Origin: Edaphochlamys debaryana
Taxonomy: Eukaryota > Chlorophyta > Chlorophyceae > Chlamydomonadales
Assembly: GCA_016858145.1 (NCBI GenBank)
Contig: JAEHOE010000025.1
Location: 930,001-994,000 of the forward strand
Length of the DNA: 64,000 nt
Direction: 5' to 3'
Positions within the stretch are counted from its first letter, which is position 1; every line of letters starts with the position of its first letter. Below are positions 21,048 to 33,125 of the stretch, piece by piece. The notes beneath the pieces were generated by a model that made no database searches, was not told the DNA's origin, and saw nothing but the letters and a program-made list of their open reading frames with translations. Both the position numbers and the translations under genes were made by a program.

Positions 21048-23407
21048 TCACTCGTCCGAAATGTCCTGCATGCTGGTCACAACGAGGCCACCCGCCGCCG
21101 CCTCAAACGTCAGCGTGCCGGTCAGGAGCGGCGGCAGGGAATCCAGCGACACCTTCAGCATCATGGTCTGCTTCTTGCGGACCAGTGACGCGAGGTTCTC
21201 CGGGAGCGCGAGGTGACCCGACAACAGGTCCGGTCGGTTCACCGCCGCCTGAACGATGCCCTCCGCGTGCTCAAACGCCACCGCCATCATGGGCACCTGC
21301 ACACAATAACGCGATGCGATTAGGCTCCTCCAACCCTTTGCGTCGCCCAACACCTCTGCAAACGGCCCTCACCGGGTTCGGCTCCAGCGCCGAGGACAGC
21401 GTTGACGCCGATCCGCCGCTGCCGGACGACATCGCGCTCCCTCCCGGCGTGCCCCCGACCGCGCGGGGACCCGCGCCGTACGTCGTGAACGGCGACCACA
21501 AGTGGAACTGCAGGACCACGGGCTGGCCGTTGCTGTACGGGTACACATGTGGGGCCAGACGCTGGTGCCACTCCACACGGTACTCCGACACGGGCGGGCG
21601 AATGATGCGAAGCTTGGGCCGCGCGTAGGCGGTCAGGAGGCGGACCGCCGTCGAAGCCGGAGGGGCGCGGCACAGCAGGTTTCCCATCAGCCACAGCGCC
21701 GGAGACGAACCTGGCTCCGCGAGAGCGCCCTTCTTCAGTACGCCGCCGAGCATGACCACTGGGCGACGCTCGTGCATCTGCTCCTCGACCGTGTTGTCGA
21801 AATCCTCGGGTCGTCGTTCTTTGCGGGAATCACCTCGCAGCGGGCGAAGCCCACGTTCTTCATCACGAGGGCACCCGACTCCGAGCGCAGCACGTCGCCC
21901 GTCCCGTCCCACTTGGCGCCCAGAACCATGCCGTACCGGACACACTTGACGCGTGGGCCCGGGTCCACTTTGCGTCCGTCCAGGTACACCACCACCGCGC
22001 GGCAGCCTGAAGGAAGGTCTGTGTACTTCTCGTCGACCCCCTCGTCCATGAGGGACGACACAGGAATGCGCCGCACGCTGTGGCGCTCGCTCTCCACCTT
22101 CAGCCCGGGCACAATCGGGAGGCGCCACTCGCCCAGAAAGTGAATCCGCGAGTTGTTGGTGGTCTTGTACGTCGCGCTGGGGAGCGGCTGGCAGTCTTGC
22201 ATGACCTTGTCTGCGACACCGCTCTTGGGGAGCAGCACCACGTTCTCGAAGCGGAACTGCGAGGCATAAGCTGGCGTCACCAACAAAGAGACGCAACACA
22301 AAAGGCAAGGGTGCAAGTTTGACAATGAAACTCACCAGCCCGCCAAGCGATCCGTCCAGTCGCTCCACGACTTGCTTCATGAAGTGGTAGTCCAGAAGGA
22401 CCACAGCGACATGACTCGCGGGAGTGTCCTTAGCTGGCGGGTACTTGGATTCCACGTACTGCCAGCCCTTCAGGCCATACGCCATGTCGCCAGTCATCCT
22501 GAACTCCTCCGGCGATGGGGGGTTGGGGTTGCGCTGAGTGAGCGCTTGCATGCACCAGGCAGGGTTGGACACGTAGTTGCTGACCGTGCTCTGCATGAAC
22601 GCGCCGACAGTGACGCCCGACGACCCCCTGCAAACAATAAAGAACCGCGGTCAGACACCCTCGTCACAACGACAACACGAGGGATTGCCTGCAATATCTA
22701 TTCCAGCAACCTACCCTGCGCCGGCGTTGGGGTGATGGAGGGTCCACCGCACGGGCGCGTCCACGAATTCCTCGCGGGTGTCCTCCACCTCCTCCATGTC
22801 GTCGGCAACGCACCCGTCGACCTCTGGCTGGATGGAAGAGACAGCCGCTCCTGATGTGGCTGCAGAGGCGACCGGCGTGGACGCCTCGACGCCATGCACA
22901 ACATTGTGGGTAACGCCCGATGGCATGGGAGCATTGACACCGGGGAGGGTGGGACCGCCCTCGACCAGGATGGCGCCCCCAGCCCTCGCGTCGACGCTGA
23001 AAAGGAAACAACACAGAAAGCGAGTAAACCTTGCTGACACTGTCTGCTCCTGCACTGCCACACGCAACATTATGGGTTTCGCTGCTCACCTCGCGGGGAT
23101 GGACCGCTCAGGCGTCGGCTGCTTGTTTGCCGGGAGAGCCTTCACGTCGCCATCACCAGCTGCGTCCACCACCATGTCGTCCGACCTACAACGATCACAG
23201 ACGCGTCTCATGTCGCTGCGCCCAAAAACAGTGCGTCCCTCGCGGTGGTGTGAGGTTCCCGGTTCTTGTTACTCACACGTTGCCGCCAACGGCCTGAACA
23301 CCGTCGTCTCCTCCCTACACGAACAACGTTGACAGGGTCAGCAGGTTCAACGGATCGTGGGTGTGGGTGGACCGGCAAACGTTAACAACCTCACCCTGGG
23401 CCGACAT
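21048..23407 (-). pseudogene. Gene B copy 2 (frameshifted)
   Basis: All exons of gene B can be followed from ATG ~23407 to the TGA at 21048. A 7-nt deletion near 21,808, just after the codons for 'PAKNDDP', shifts the frame within the largest exon. A few missense changes occur elsewhere. It is probably non-functional unless the remaining N-terminal part is used. Confidence 0.82.
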
Positions 23408-23759
23408 TCTTGCGCCGCTTAGACGACGCCGCACTGCAAGGCAGACTAGTCTCAGGATCACAATACCAGCCCAACTGGGGCAACTCGAGCCCAGCACTGC
23501 TTCTGCACACATGGTTTACCCGACATCGCCAGTCTCGGACCGGGGAGCCTTCCCGCACCTGAACAACGGCATACACATGAGTTACCAACAACGATGGATA
23601 GTGCAGACCGGGGCAACAATCACTCACCTCGCAGACATCTGAAGGGCCATCGCTACACTGCACACACTCTGGCGCCGTCTAACGCATCGCGAGAACTGAA
23701 GTGGCTTCGGGTCATATAAACCACGGGTATCAATTCATAAACAGCATAGCCACCAAACT

Positions 23760-25180
23760 GGCTACTTAAATTGGGCGTGCCTACGTACGACAGTCGGAGC
23801 CATGAGTCGCCGAGCCGCCACACACGAAGAACATCCCAAACGAAGACTCTGCATCGGACTCAATACATGCACCTCGGAGACGTGCTGTGGGGCTGGGTAG
23901 GAAGAGGAAGGACGCACCGTATATTTTGACGTCGGACAGTAATACAAGTGGGCGACGACCGCGGAAAAAGAGGCACGGCGAAACGGCCCCGTGCATTGCC
24001 AAAGCGGCCAAACCCGCCGTGCCGACTCCCACTACACCCCACAACGCATGACTGTTGGCCTGGGTATGAAGTGCCCGGGCCGACGATCTCAAGCAAGGGG
24101 GATGGCCAGCCGACGTGCAAGTGGACGACGAACGCTGTATAACCAGCACAACGAAACGGCCCCGTGCATGCCCAACGAGGCCACACCCGCCGTGCTGACT
24201 CCCAGTACCCCTCCCAAGGCATCACGGTGGGCCTGGTTATGAACTGGGCCCGACGATTTCAACACAACGGACCGTCGTGCAAGTGACCAACGCACCCTGG
24301 TGATGCAGCAAGTCGAAACGAGCCCATGCACTCCAATGCGGCCACCACCGACGTGCCTCAATCAAGCACAACTCCCACAACCCCCCCGCACCCATATAAG
24401 TGTTTCGCGCGGCGATTGAAGGACACTCCCAAATCGCGTCGGTGGCCACTCAAAAGCGTCCGCAGCCGCGAGGACGCCCGGTAGGGACTCATGTCGCCCA
24501 TGTTGGACTCATTGTCCAACGCATGACTGTGGGACTGGGTAAGAGGGGAAAGGGGACACAACTTCCGCCGGTCCCCCGGTCGGTCACTGGGCCGTGCAAG
24601 TGGGCGACGAATGCTGGAGATGCAGCACTACGAACAGCCCCCTGCATTTCAAACACGGCCACCACCGACGTGCCTCAGCCAAGCACGACTCCCAGTCACC
24701 GCCCCCAACGCATGACTGTGGGACTGGGTAGGAGGGGAAAGGAGACACAACTTTGGCGTGTCGGACCGACGTGCTAGGAGGACACGAACGCTGGGGACGG
24801 GAAACGACAAAATGGCCCCGTGCATTGCATAAGAGGCCACCACCGATGTGCATCCGCCAAACACGACTCCCAGTGCCCCGCCCAACGCATGACTGTAGGA
24901 CTCGGTAAGAGGTGACAGTGCCGAAAATTTTCAACAAGTCCGACCGACGTGCAAGTGGGCGACGCACGCTGGACACGCAGCACGTCGAATTGGCCCCCTG
25001 CATTCCCAACACGGCCGCCACCGACGTTCCTCAGCCGAGCACGCCTCCCAGTGCCCCCCCAAATGCATGTGTGTGCAACGCGCGGCGAAAGAAGCGACTC
25101 CCAAATTCCGTCGGTGGCCACTAAAAAGCGTCCGCAGCTGGAGGACGCCCTATACACTCTTGCACTTTTTTTTGGGCCCT
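23760..25180. repeat. Satellite-like array, ~160-180 bp period (copy 2)
   Basis: Same degenerate units as at 15.9-17.1 kb, with cores near 23980, 24154, 24315, 24633, 24806 and 24986. Roughly one additional unit (about 170 bp) near 24,080-24,250 has no counterpart in copy 1, which indicates unequal exchange or slippage after duplication. Confidence 0.8.
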
Positions 25181-25269
25181 GTAACTCTACTTCATCCCCA
25201 CCCTGCGCAACTCGCGTACATTGAATGCCGACCGCCGAGCAAACGCGATATCCGCACGGTCAAGTCCCG

Positions 25270-25420
25270 CTTTTACACCGGCTATTGATGCACAATACAT
25301 TGGGCTGAACGGGAAAAATAGCGCTTGCAACTTTCGCCTGGGCGCAGACGGATGACGGTGGGTGCCGGGGGGTAATCTCCTCCGCTTTTCCTACACTACG
25401 TTCCAGAGAGCTACGGTCAC
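25270..25420 (+). repeat. Conserved right-end segment of the large repeat (copy 2)
   Basis: Counterpart of 17190-17342. Similarity ends at CTACGGTCAC. The following sequence (TTGCCGCCGTGC...) is unrelated to that after copy 1. Confidence 0.7.
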
Positions 25421-25435
25421 TTGCCGCCGTGCTTC

Positions 25436-25560
25436 AGTGTCGCCGCTCTGCCTTCCCGCGGCGGCGCCACCCGCCGCCGCGGTGGCGCCACCCGCCGCCG
25501 CTCCCGCTGCGGCGCCGCCTTGCCTTCCCGCGGCGGCGCCACCCGCCCCACGACAAGGGA
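25436..25560. repeat. GC-rich direct and inverted repeats
   Basis: Reiterated CGGCGGCGCCACCCGCC and GCGGTGGCGCCACCCG units with internal GGCGCC palindromes. Open frames through this stretch on both strands are composition artefacts. It could form strong secondary structure. Confidence 0.7.
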
Positions 25561-25861
25561 CTCAACCTTGGTGTCTTCGTCAGGAAGTGGTGTGTATGCA
25601 TGACGTTGGGCACGGCGCTTGGGGGTACCGCCATCGCACCCGTGACCAGGGCACTTGGCATACAGCGGGCCTCCTGCGGACCAGGCAATGCGAGTTCGTG
25701 TTAGCGTGCACTGTGTGTGCTCCCACCTCAAACCCACCCCCAACTGGTCATCACCACCCCAGACCTTCTGCGGCCCACTACTTGGGCGTCACCTTCCTTG
25801 CCCACCCTTGGCCATCACCGATCTCCTGACCAGCTTACCGTGCTGGTAGAGCTCATCGTCG

Positions 25862-26185
25862 TCACCCAGCCAGGTCCAGCCCATAAAGGCACGGGATGTC
25901 GCTACAGTCGGCAGTGTCTATGCCCCACTCGGCAGCCTCAGCCGGATCCTCGGGCGCTGCGCCAGCAGCAATCGGTGGATCTTCCAGCTCGGGCATGTCG
26001 GAATCTTGACTAGGGTCATCATCCTCGTCGCGAAGGCCGTACTGGGGTGGGGCAATGCCCGCTGAAAGGGGGCTGCCACCTTGCTGACCCTGCTGAAGGC
26101 TCTGCTGACTGCGCTGCTGACCGCTCTGCAGACCACTCTGCAGACCGCTCTGCTGGAGGGTCCGCCGGCAGCCGTACGTGCGCTT
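25862..26185 (-). CDS. Gln-rich/acidic C-terminal exon, unknown
   Basis: A minus-strand frame ending at the TGA 25862-25864. It begins with Gln/Ser repeats ('LQSGLQSGQQRSQQSLQQ', from a ~15-bp microsatellite at 26,080-26,155) and passes into a plausible acidic tail ('RDEDDDPSQDSDMPELEDPP'). It has no ATG of its own and looks like the last exon of a gene or transposon remnant whose upstream exons I could not find. Confidence 0.35.
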   Translation of the reverse strand, partial: KRTYGCRRTLQQSGLQSGLQSGQQRSQQSLQQGQQGGSPLSAGIAPPQYGLRDEDDDPSQDSDMPELEDPPIAAGAAPEDPAEAAEWGIDTADCSDIPCLYGLDLAG

Positions 26186-26317
26186 CCTGCTTCTGCTTCA
26201 CCTTGCCCTACTGCATACCTCGCACTAGTGCATATTAAGTAGGCTGCGACATGAAGTAATAGCTAGAACTATAATGTGTTCAAGGTGGATGTAGAGCTGT
26301 AGTTAGAGCTGGAGAAG

Positions 26318-27504
26318 ATGCCTCCCTCCCGTGGCGATGCTGCTGTGGGTGCTTCCCCTGCTGCTGCTAACGAGGAGGGTCTAGAGGTCCTGGAGGACTC
26401 GGATGCGCTGAAAGACAAGGGCGAGGAGAGCGGTGAGCGAGATTTTTGGTCAAGCGTGGAGTCGGCCACTGTCGCTGCTATTTCCGCATGCCTGCAGCAC
26501 TAGATTTGTACATCAACTGCAGTGAGCTTAGGGAACAGGCGTTGGGAGCGGGGACTGCACGCCTTGTGCACGTTCACGCACGCGCACGCGTTCAAACAGC
26601 TCGCTATGCTTCGCTGCAACGCCCTCCTTGCCGTGTCTCAATTTTTGCCCTCAGAAGATGACGGCGACAGTGACGGGGAGGAGCTGTGCGCGGGCGGGGA
26701 GGAAGATGATGATCAAGCAGCGGCCAATGTATGATTGTCTGCAGAGAGCAACAACGGCGCCATTCCGCTGTTCAAACCGCCCGCCACGTCAGTCACCTTT
26801 GAGGGCAAGACCATCGAGTGGACCGAGCTCGCCCGCAAGAAGTACAAGTCGGTCAGCAAGAACGAGTGCGTGAAAGGGACGGTCGTGATGGCCCTGCACC
26901 TCATAAGGCAGGCCAAGGCCATCTACATCGGCCTGAAGAAGGCGGGCGTGAGCAGCGGCGGTGAGAGCGGCGTGGGATGGGAGTGGGTGAGTGGAAAGGG
27001 AATTGCTTCACGTAGCTGCGTACATGCATGGGATACGTCACCTTCCGATGGGCATACGGACAGTGCCAATGCTTTGTGGCCCCAATGCCCAACTGTGCAG
27101 GGAGCGCGCGGAGGTTCTTCAAAGACCAGTATGACAGCTCCGTGGGCTTCAAGGAGTACATCCCGTTCGACGACGACGGCCAGGACGGAGGCAGCAGCAG
27201 CGAAAGCGAGGAGGAGGGCAGCGGGGACGAAGAGGAGCCGGACGGTGAGGACGGCAAGGAGGGGGGAGACGAAACGGCCGGCAGGAAGGAAGCAGGCAAG
27301 GGTAGGGCGGCGGAGATCGCTGCAGCGGCGGCTGAGCGGGAGGCAAAGCGGAAAAGGAGGGAGGCGGCGGCAGCGGCCGCTCCCAGGCGCACCAGCAAGG
27401 GCGGGGGTGGCAAGGGCAGGGGTGAGGGAGGGGACATGACGGGGAGGGGAGCCAGCGGAAGAGGGCCACGTGGCAAGGGCCGCACGAGAGGTGGGCGCAG
27501 GTAG
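26318..27504 (+). pseudogene. Gene E: 275-codon frame with one internal TGA
   Basis: Exons 26318-26432, 26655-26960 and 27101-27504 join in phase (825 nt). The product would start with an acidic Ala/Glu/Asp region. Next comes a compact block ('SVTFEGKTIEWTELARKKYK', 'VVMALHLIRQAKAIYIGLKK'), then 'RRFFKDQYDSSVGFKEYIPF'. The end is a Ser/Glu/Asp tract, a Lys/Arg/Ala helix and a Gly/Arg-rich tail ('GRGPRGKGRTRGGRR') like those of RNA-binding proteins. The TGA at 26732-26734 (codon ~65) sits in GTATGATTGTCTGCAG, which looks like a collapsed intron, but removing 16 nt breaks the phase. It is either a pseudogene or two genes, or an intron is misread. Family not recognised. Confidence 0.45.
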
Positions 27505-27635
27505 CTGGGGTCGCTGTGGCGGCAGGAGCTTGGAAAGCTGAGGTCACTGGAGCGGCAGGAGAGGACGATTGGAAAGCTGGGGTCGCTGGGGCGGCAGGAG
27601 AGGACGTGTGGCCATGTGAGGTTAGTGCTTGAGTC

Positions 27636-27850
27636 ACTCGAGTCACTTAAGCGAGTTGTGGTCCAATCAAGCAGCCTCTCAGCCAGCGGGTCACTTAAGC
27701 GAGTTGTGGTCCAATCAAGCAGCCATTCAGCCAGAGGGTCACTTAAGTGAGTTGTGGTCCAATCAAGCAGCTACTCAGCCCTCGGGTCACTTAAAAGAGG
27801 CGTTACCCAATCAAGCAGCCACTCAGCCAGCAAGTCACTTAAGTGGGTTT
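27636..27850. repeat. 48-bp minisatellite
   Basis: Four to five tandem 48-bp units built on CACTTAAGCGAGTTGTGGTC and CAATCAAGCAGCCA. Because 48 is divisible by three, the plus frame repeats 'HLSELWSNQAA.QP.G'. No gene structure links it to the preceding stop, so it is more likely non-coding. A derivative CACTTAAG motif continues to about 27,970. Confidence 0.85.
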
Positions 27851-27999
27851 GTCCCCTTGAAGTATGTACCTAGTTGAGTGACCCCTAAGTGACTTTGACT
27901 CCTTCAAGTAATGCGTTAAGTCTTGAACCACTTGAGCGAGGTAGTTCAGTTATCGTTGAGAGCCCCTTAAGCGATTTCCGGGTCCAGTAGGGCGGCCGA

Positions 28000-30140
28000 A
28001 GCGACGCAACACTCTGCGTACTCTGCGTAGCCAGCACAACCATTTGAGATGAGGCTGACATGGGGCGCGAGGCAACCGAGGCGCAAGCGAGGGCTGCAGA
28101 GCCCTGGCACTTGAAAGGCCGTGCCGGCTAAGCACCGAGGCAAAGCACCTGCTGCCGCCTTCTCCCTACCTCGCACTCCTCCGTCCCGCAAAGCCATCCA
28201 CCCTTGCCCCGCCGCCACGTGCCCCCTCAGGCGCTGGTGGTCGCCGCTGCCCACGCGCTCTGCTTGGCGCTCCTGGCTGCAGCCTGCGTGGAGCCCTGGG
28301 GCGCCCTCTTCTGGCTGAGCGCAGCGGCGGACGTTGGGTGGGTGGGTGCATGCGTTGGGGTCTTAAGAGCGGGGCGGCTGTGGGCCGGGCAGCTGGGAGG
28401 CTTGGACGGAGGGTAGGGGAGGCAGGGAGGCAGGGGGGAAGCGGCGGGGACGGCAGGCAGGTAAGAGTGCCCCCTGCCTGGGTGAAGGGCGTCATCAAGG
28501 TATGCTTTGCATGCAGTACGGTACGGGCGCCCAAGCCCGCGCCAACCTGGCTAACCAACCCCCCACCTCCTGTACTCCTGTCCCCTGCCTACCTGTGCCC
28601 TTCTACAACCCTTTCTACTACAGAGGGAACCTGTCCCTGGAGAGTCTGCTCCAAGCGGGTGTGATACGCGCCTGGCGTATCACCGCGCGCCACCTGCTGG
28701 GCGCGTGTCTGTCGTCTGGGCACCGGGCCGCCTCTCAACGGAGGTTCGGGGCACTGTACGGCACTGAGCTGCGCAGTCTTCTGGCCTTGCGCCGCTGCCA
28801 ACCGGAGTCTCTAGACCCCGCCATCACAATTTGGGCTCTGCCTCTATTCGCACACGTTCTCTTGGCAGCAACAAGCACATCACGCACCTGAGTACTACTG
28901 CCCTTGCCAACGCAGGTACTCACCCTTGCTTCCAGTCAGTTGAGGCCTCAACACTGCATGCGCTCGCGTGCAGCAGCTGCTCTTTCGCTCCCATGCTGGC
29001 GGCTGAGCTGGCTCACACAATCCTGGCAGCCGCGGCCGCAGCCGCCGGAGCAGGCCCTGCCGCCCACCCGGGGCCAGGCGCGGAGGTGGCCTCAGGCAGC
29101 GGCAGCGCGGGCGGACAGGGGTCATGCTCTGTGCCCCGGTGATGGGACGGGCGTGGGCTGCTCCGTGGCCGTGGCCGTGCCGCTGCTGGGCTGGCTCCCC
29201 GCCATCCCCGCCTGGTGCCTGGTCGTGCGCCTGCTGGCAGTGGGCGGGGCGTGCACCGATGGCTGCGGGGCGGCTGCGCCACCGCCCGCCGGCTGCCGGC
29301 AGCGAGCCGCCTGTCCGTGCGCGGCCGGGCGGTGGTGGCGACTGGTACGGCCCCGTCCGCGTGTCCCGCGGGTCCCTGCCCCTCGGGGCTCCGGCTGGCG
29401 TCCACTTGGGCAGCAGTGCGGAGGGAGGGGCAGCTCCCGCCATCTCTCCCACCGCACGCCGTGCACACCGCCGCGTGCAAGCGCTGACGAGCCACCGCTT
29501 TCGTTCTCAAGGATCCGGGGAGTAGTAGGAGAGTGCGCTCTGAATGAGCGAGGGAAGGGATGGAGCGGCAGGTGCATGCACTGAGGCCAAGGTGTTCACA
29601 TGCAGGATTGTGTGACAGCGTTCTGCCGACCCCTTACATCTACGTCGCTGTTCCCCTCATCGCCCAACCAGTCTTGCTGTTTCCCCCCTCCTCCTTTCCC
29701 CCAAGGCCCTTCCTGGCCTCCAAGCTCCGCTCCCGCGCCCAGCTGCTTGGCTCCTCCCCCTCCGCGCTGGCCGCCCTGGTGGACCCCGCCCTGCTGTCCC
29801 CGGGGGGCCGGGCCGGAGCTGGGGGGGAGCCACGCGGACGCATTGAGGGGGGACTCCTCCTTGTTCATCAGGCAGGAGCTGAGGGCGGATGGGGTGGCTG
29901 TCGTCGGCTGATGAGGGGCGAAAGAGAGTGGAGTAGTAGAAGGTGGAAGCGTGTGTGTGGGGGGGGGGGAAGGATGAGGAAGGCTCGGGGGGCCAGGGCC
30001 GAGCGAGGTTGGGGGGAGCGAGCGAGTGATGACCCAGGTCTCCGTGCGCGCCGAAACCGTGGGCGTCCAGGAGCGTCGAAGAAGTCGAGAGTTTATCCCA
30101 GTTTGGATTTTTGCAAAAGCTGGTGAGCTATCAGGCGGAG
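28000..30140 (+). pseudogene. Family unit U1 (pseudogene, no first exon)
   Basis: It contains the hydrophobic exon ('ALVVAAAHALCLALLAAAC', from ~28,230), an exon reading 'RGNLSLESLLQAGVIRAWR' (~28,620), 'NKHITHLSTTALANA' (~28,877), and the 'LAAELAHTILAAAAAAAG' membrane segment. An 11-nt deletion near 29,123, relative to intact F5, shifts the frame, and the SPL-like, beta-rich and C-terminal exons are absent. The first exon lies outside the unit boundary. Confidence 0.8.
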
Positions 30141-30494
30141 CCGTGTTTGGCTTGCGATACCATAGCGGGCTAACCGAGCTCATTCGTTGTGGCTCTCGAG
30201 TCAGAGATACATGTCGCGACCCACAGCCCGTTATGGTCACGCCGCAGCAGCCCTACAGTTGCGCCAATACAAACATTACCATGTTGTATTTTACTTGCAC
30301 GGGCCCAGCAGCACCGGTACGCAACACGCCTTGACCCATCTCCTGGCACTAGCCACACAGAGCCGCAGCCCGTCCGAACACCTTGGCTCGCCGCATCAGA
30401 CACTAGCCTTAGCTTCAAGTGAGAAGCGAGCGGCCTGCGCTCGTCGCGCACGGGCTGCTTGTGCCGCTGCGGCCGGGAGTGAAGCGATTCAACA

Positions 30495-33125
30495 ATGTCG
30501 CAAGCCGCGCACCTTGGCCAAGGCCGGCCGGTGAGCGCGCTGATTCATAATGAGCGTTGCCTCATGTGCGGCTTGTGCGGGCGGGTTGGCTGTGCCCAAC
30601 GCGTCGGAGACCAGCTTCTGGCTGGTCTGGGATGGAGTGAGGTCGACGCGGCCGGAGCGACGCAACACTTGTCTGCGTAGCCAGCACAACCATTTGAGAT
30701 GAGGCTGGGGCGCGAGGCAAACGAGGCGCAAGCGAAGGGCTGCAGAGCCCTGGCACTTGAAAGGCCGTGCCGGCGTAGCACCTGCTGCCGCCTTCTCCCT
30801 ACCTCGCACTCCTCCGTCCCGCAAAGCCATCCACCCTTGCCCCGCCGCCACGTGCCCCCTCAGGCGCTGGTGGTCGCCGCTGCCCACGCGCTCTGCTTGG
30901 CGCTCCTGGCTGCAGCCTGCGTGGAGCCCTGGGGCGCCCCCTTCTGGCTGAGCGCAGCGGCGGACGTTGACTAGTGCTTGCTTGTGTTCGTGTCTGTCCT
31001 GAGCGAGGGTGGGGCGGCTGAGGGCTTGGCAGCTGGGAGGCTTGAACGGAGGGTAGGGGAGGCAGGGAGGCAGGGGGGAAGGGGCGGGGACGGCAGGCAG
31101 GTAAGAGTGCCCCCTGCCTGGGTGAAGGGCGTCATCAAGGTATGCTTTGCACGGCATGCAGTACGGTACGGGCGCCCAAGCCCGCGCCAAGCCCCCACCT
31201 CCTGTACTCCTGTCCCCTGCCTACCTGTGCCCTTCTACAACCCTTTCTACTACAGAGGGAACCTGTCCCTGGAGAGTCTGCTCCAAGCGGGTGTGATACG
31301 CGCCTGGCGTATCACCGCGCGCCACCTGCTGGGCGCGTGTCTGTCGTCTGGGCACCGGGCCGCCTCTCAACGGAGGTTCGGGGCACTGTACGGCACTGAG
31401 CTGCGCAGTCTTCTGGCCTTGCGCCGCTGCCAACCGGAGTCTCTAGACCCCGCCATCACAATTTGGGCTCTGCCTCTATTCGCACACGTTCTCTTGGCAG
31501 CAACAAGCACATCACGCACCTGAGTACTACTGCCCTTGCCAACGCAGGTACTCACCCTTGCTTCCAGTCAGTTGAGGCCTCAACACTGCATGCGCTCGCG
31601 TGCAGCAGCTGCTCTTTCGCTCCCATGCTGGCGGCTGAGCTGGCTCACACAATCCTGGCAGCCGCGGCCGCAGCCGCCGGAGCAGGCCCTGCCGCCCACC
31701 CGGGGCCAGGCGCGGAGATGGCCTCAGGCAGCGGCAGCGCGGGCGGACAGGGGTCATGCTCTGTGCCCCGGTGATGGGACGGGCGTGGGCTGCTCCGTGG
31801 CCGTGGCCGTGCCGCTGCTGGGCTGGCTCCCCGCCATCCCCGCCTGGTGCCTGGTCGTGCGCCTGCTGGCAGTGGGCGGGGCGTGCACCGATGGCTGCGG
31901 GGCGGCTGCGCCACCGCCCGCCGGCTGCCGGCAGCGAGCCGCCTGTCCGTGCGCGGCCGGGCGGTGGTGGCGACTGGTACGGCCCCGTCCGCGTGTCCCG
32001 CGGGTCCCTGCCCCTCGGGGCTCCGGCTGGCGTCCACTTGGGCAGCAGTGCGGAGGGAGGGGCAGCTCCCGCCATCTCTCCCACCGCACGCCGTGCACAC
32101 CGCCGCGTGCAAGCGCTGACGAGCCACCGCTTTCGTTCTCAAGGATCCGGGGAGTAGTAGGAGAGTGCGCTCTGAATGAGCGAGGGAAGGGATGGAGCGG
32201 CAGGTGCATGCACTGAGGCCAAGGTGTTCACATGCAGGATTGTGTGACAGCGTTCTGCCGACCCCTTACATCTACGTCGCTGTTCCCCTCATCGCCCAAC
32301 CAGTCTTGCTGTTTCCCCCCTCCTCCTTTCCCCCAAGGCCCTTCCTGGCCTCCAAGCTCCGCTCCCGCGCCCAGCTGCTTGGCTCCTCCCCCTCCGCGCT
32401 GGCCGCCCTGGTGGACCCCGCCCTGCTGTCCCCGGGGGGCCGGGCCGGAGCTGGGGGGGAGCCACGCGGACGCATTGAGGGGGGACTCCTCCTTGTTCAT
32501 CAGGCAGGAGCTGAGGGCGGATGGGGTGGCTGTCGTCGGCTGATGAGGGGCGAAAGAGAGTGGAGTAGTAGAAGGTGGAAGCGTGTGTGTGTGGGGGGGG
32601 AAGGATGAGGAAGGCTCGGGGGGCCAGGGCCGAGCGAGGTTGGGGGGAGCGAGCGAGTGATGACCCAGGTCTCCGTGCGCGCCGAAACCGTGGGCGTCCA
32701 GGAGCGTCGAAGAAGTCGAGAGTTTATCCCAGTTTGGATTTTTGCAAAAGCTGGTGAGCTATCAGGCGGAGCCGTGTTTGGCTTGCGATACCATAGCGGG
32801 CTAACCGAGCTCATTCGTTGTGGCTCTCGAGTCAGAGATACATGTCGCGACCCACAGCCCGTTATGGTCACGCCGCAGCAGCCCTACAGTTGCGCCAATA
32901 CAAACATTACCATGTTGTATTTTACTTGCACGGGCCCAGCAGCACCGGTACGCAACACGCCTTGACCCATCTCCTGGCACTAGCCACACAGAGCCGCAGC
33001 CCGTCCGAACACCTTGGCTCGCCGCATCAGACACTAGCCTTAGCTTCAAGTGAGAAGCGAGCGGCCTGCGCTCGTCGCGCACGGGCTGCTTGTGCCGCTG
33101 CGGCCGGGAGTGAAGCGATTCAACA
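30495..33125 (+). pseudogene. Family unit U2 (pseudogene)
   Basis: Exon 1 (30495-30530, 'MSQAAHLGQGRP') is followed by the hydrophobic exon from 30864. Its donor is lost: the sequence after GACGTT reads GACTAG instead of GGGTGGG, giving a stop. The same 11-nt deletion as in U1 is present (~31,755). The exons that would carry the SPL-like region are missing. It is a duplicated, non-coding relic, though its promoter-like upstream region is intact. Confidence 0.82.

Larger units (their letters stand above)
17446..25420 (+). repeat. Large direct repeat, copy 2 (truncated, decayed)
   Basis: Direct-orientation duplicate of 9585-17342. It lacks the 3' end of gene A and everything to its left apart from the 103-bp junction piece. 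Several frameshifting deletions are confined to this copy, while its satellite has about one extra unit. Confidence 0.93.

Noticed and set aside
25436..25704. Alanine/proline-rich ORFs on both strands
   Set aside because: They result from GC-rich direct and inverted repeats; no start context, splice or domain evidence.
27636..27850. Coding repeat protein 'HLSELWSNQAATQP...'
   Set aside because: The open frame arises because the 48-bp unit is divisible by three; no exon signals or flanking coding sequence.
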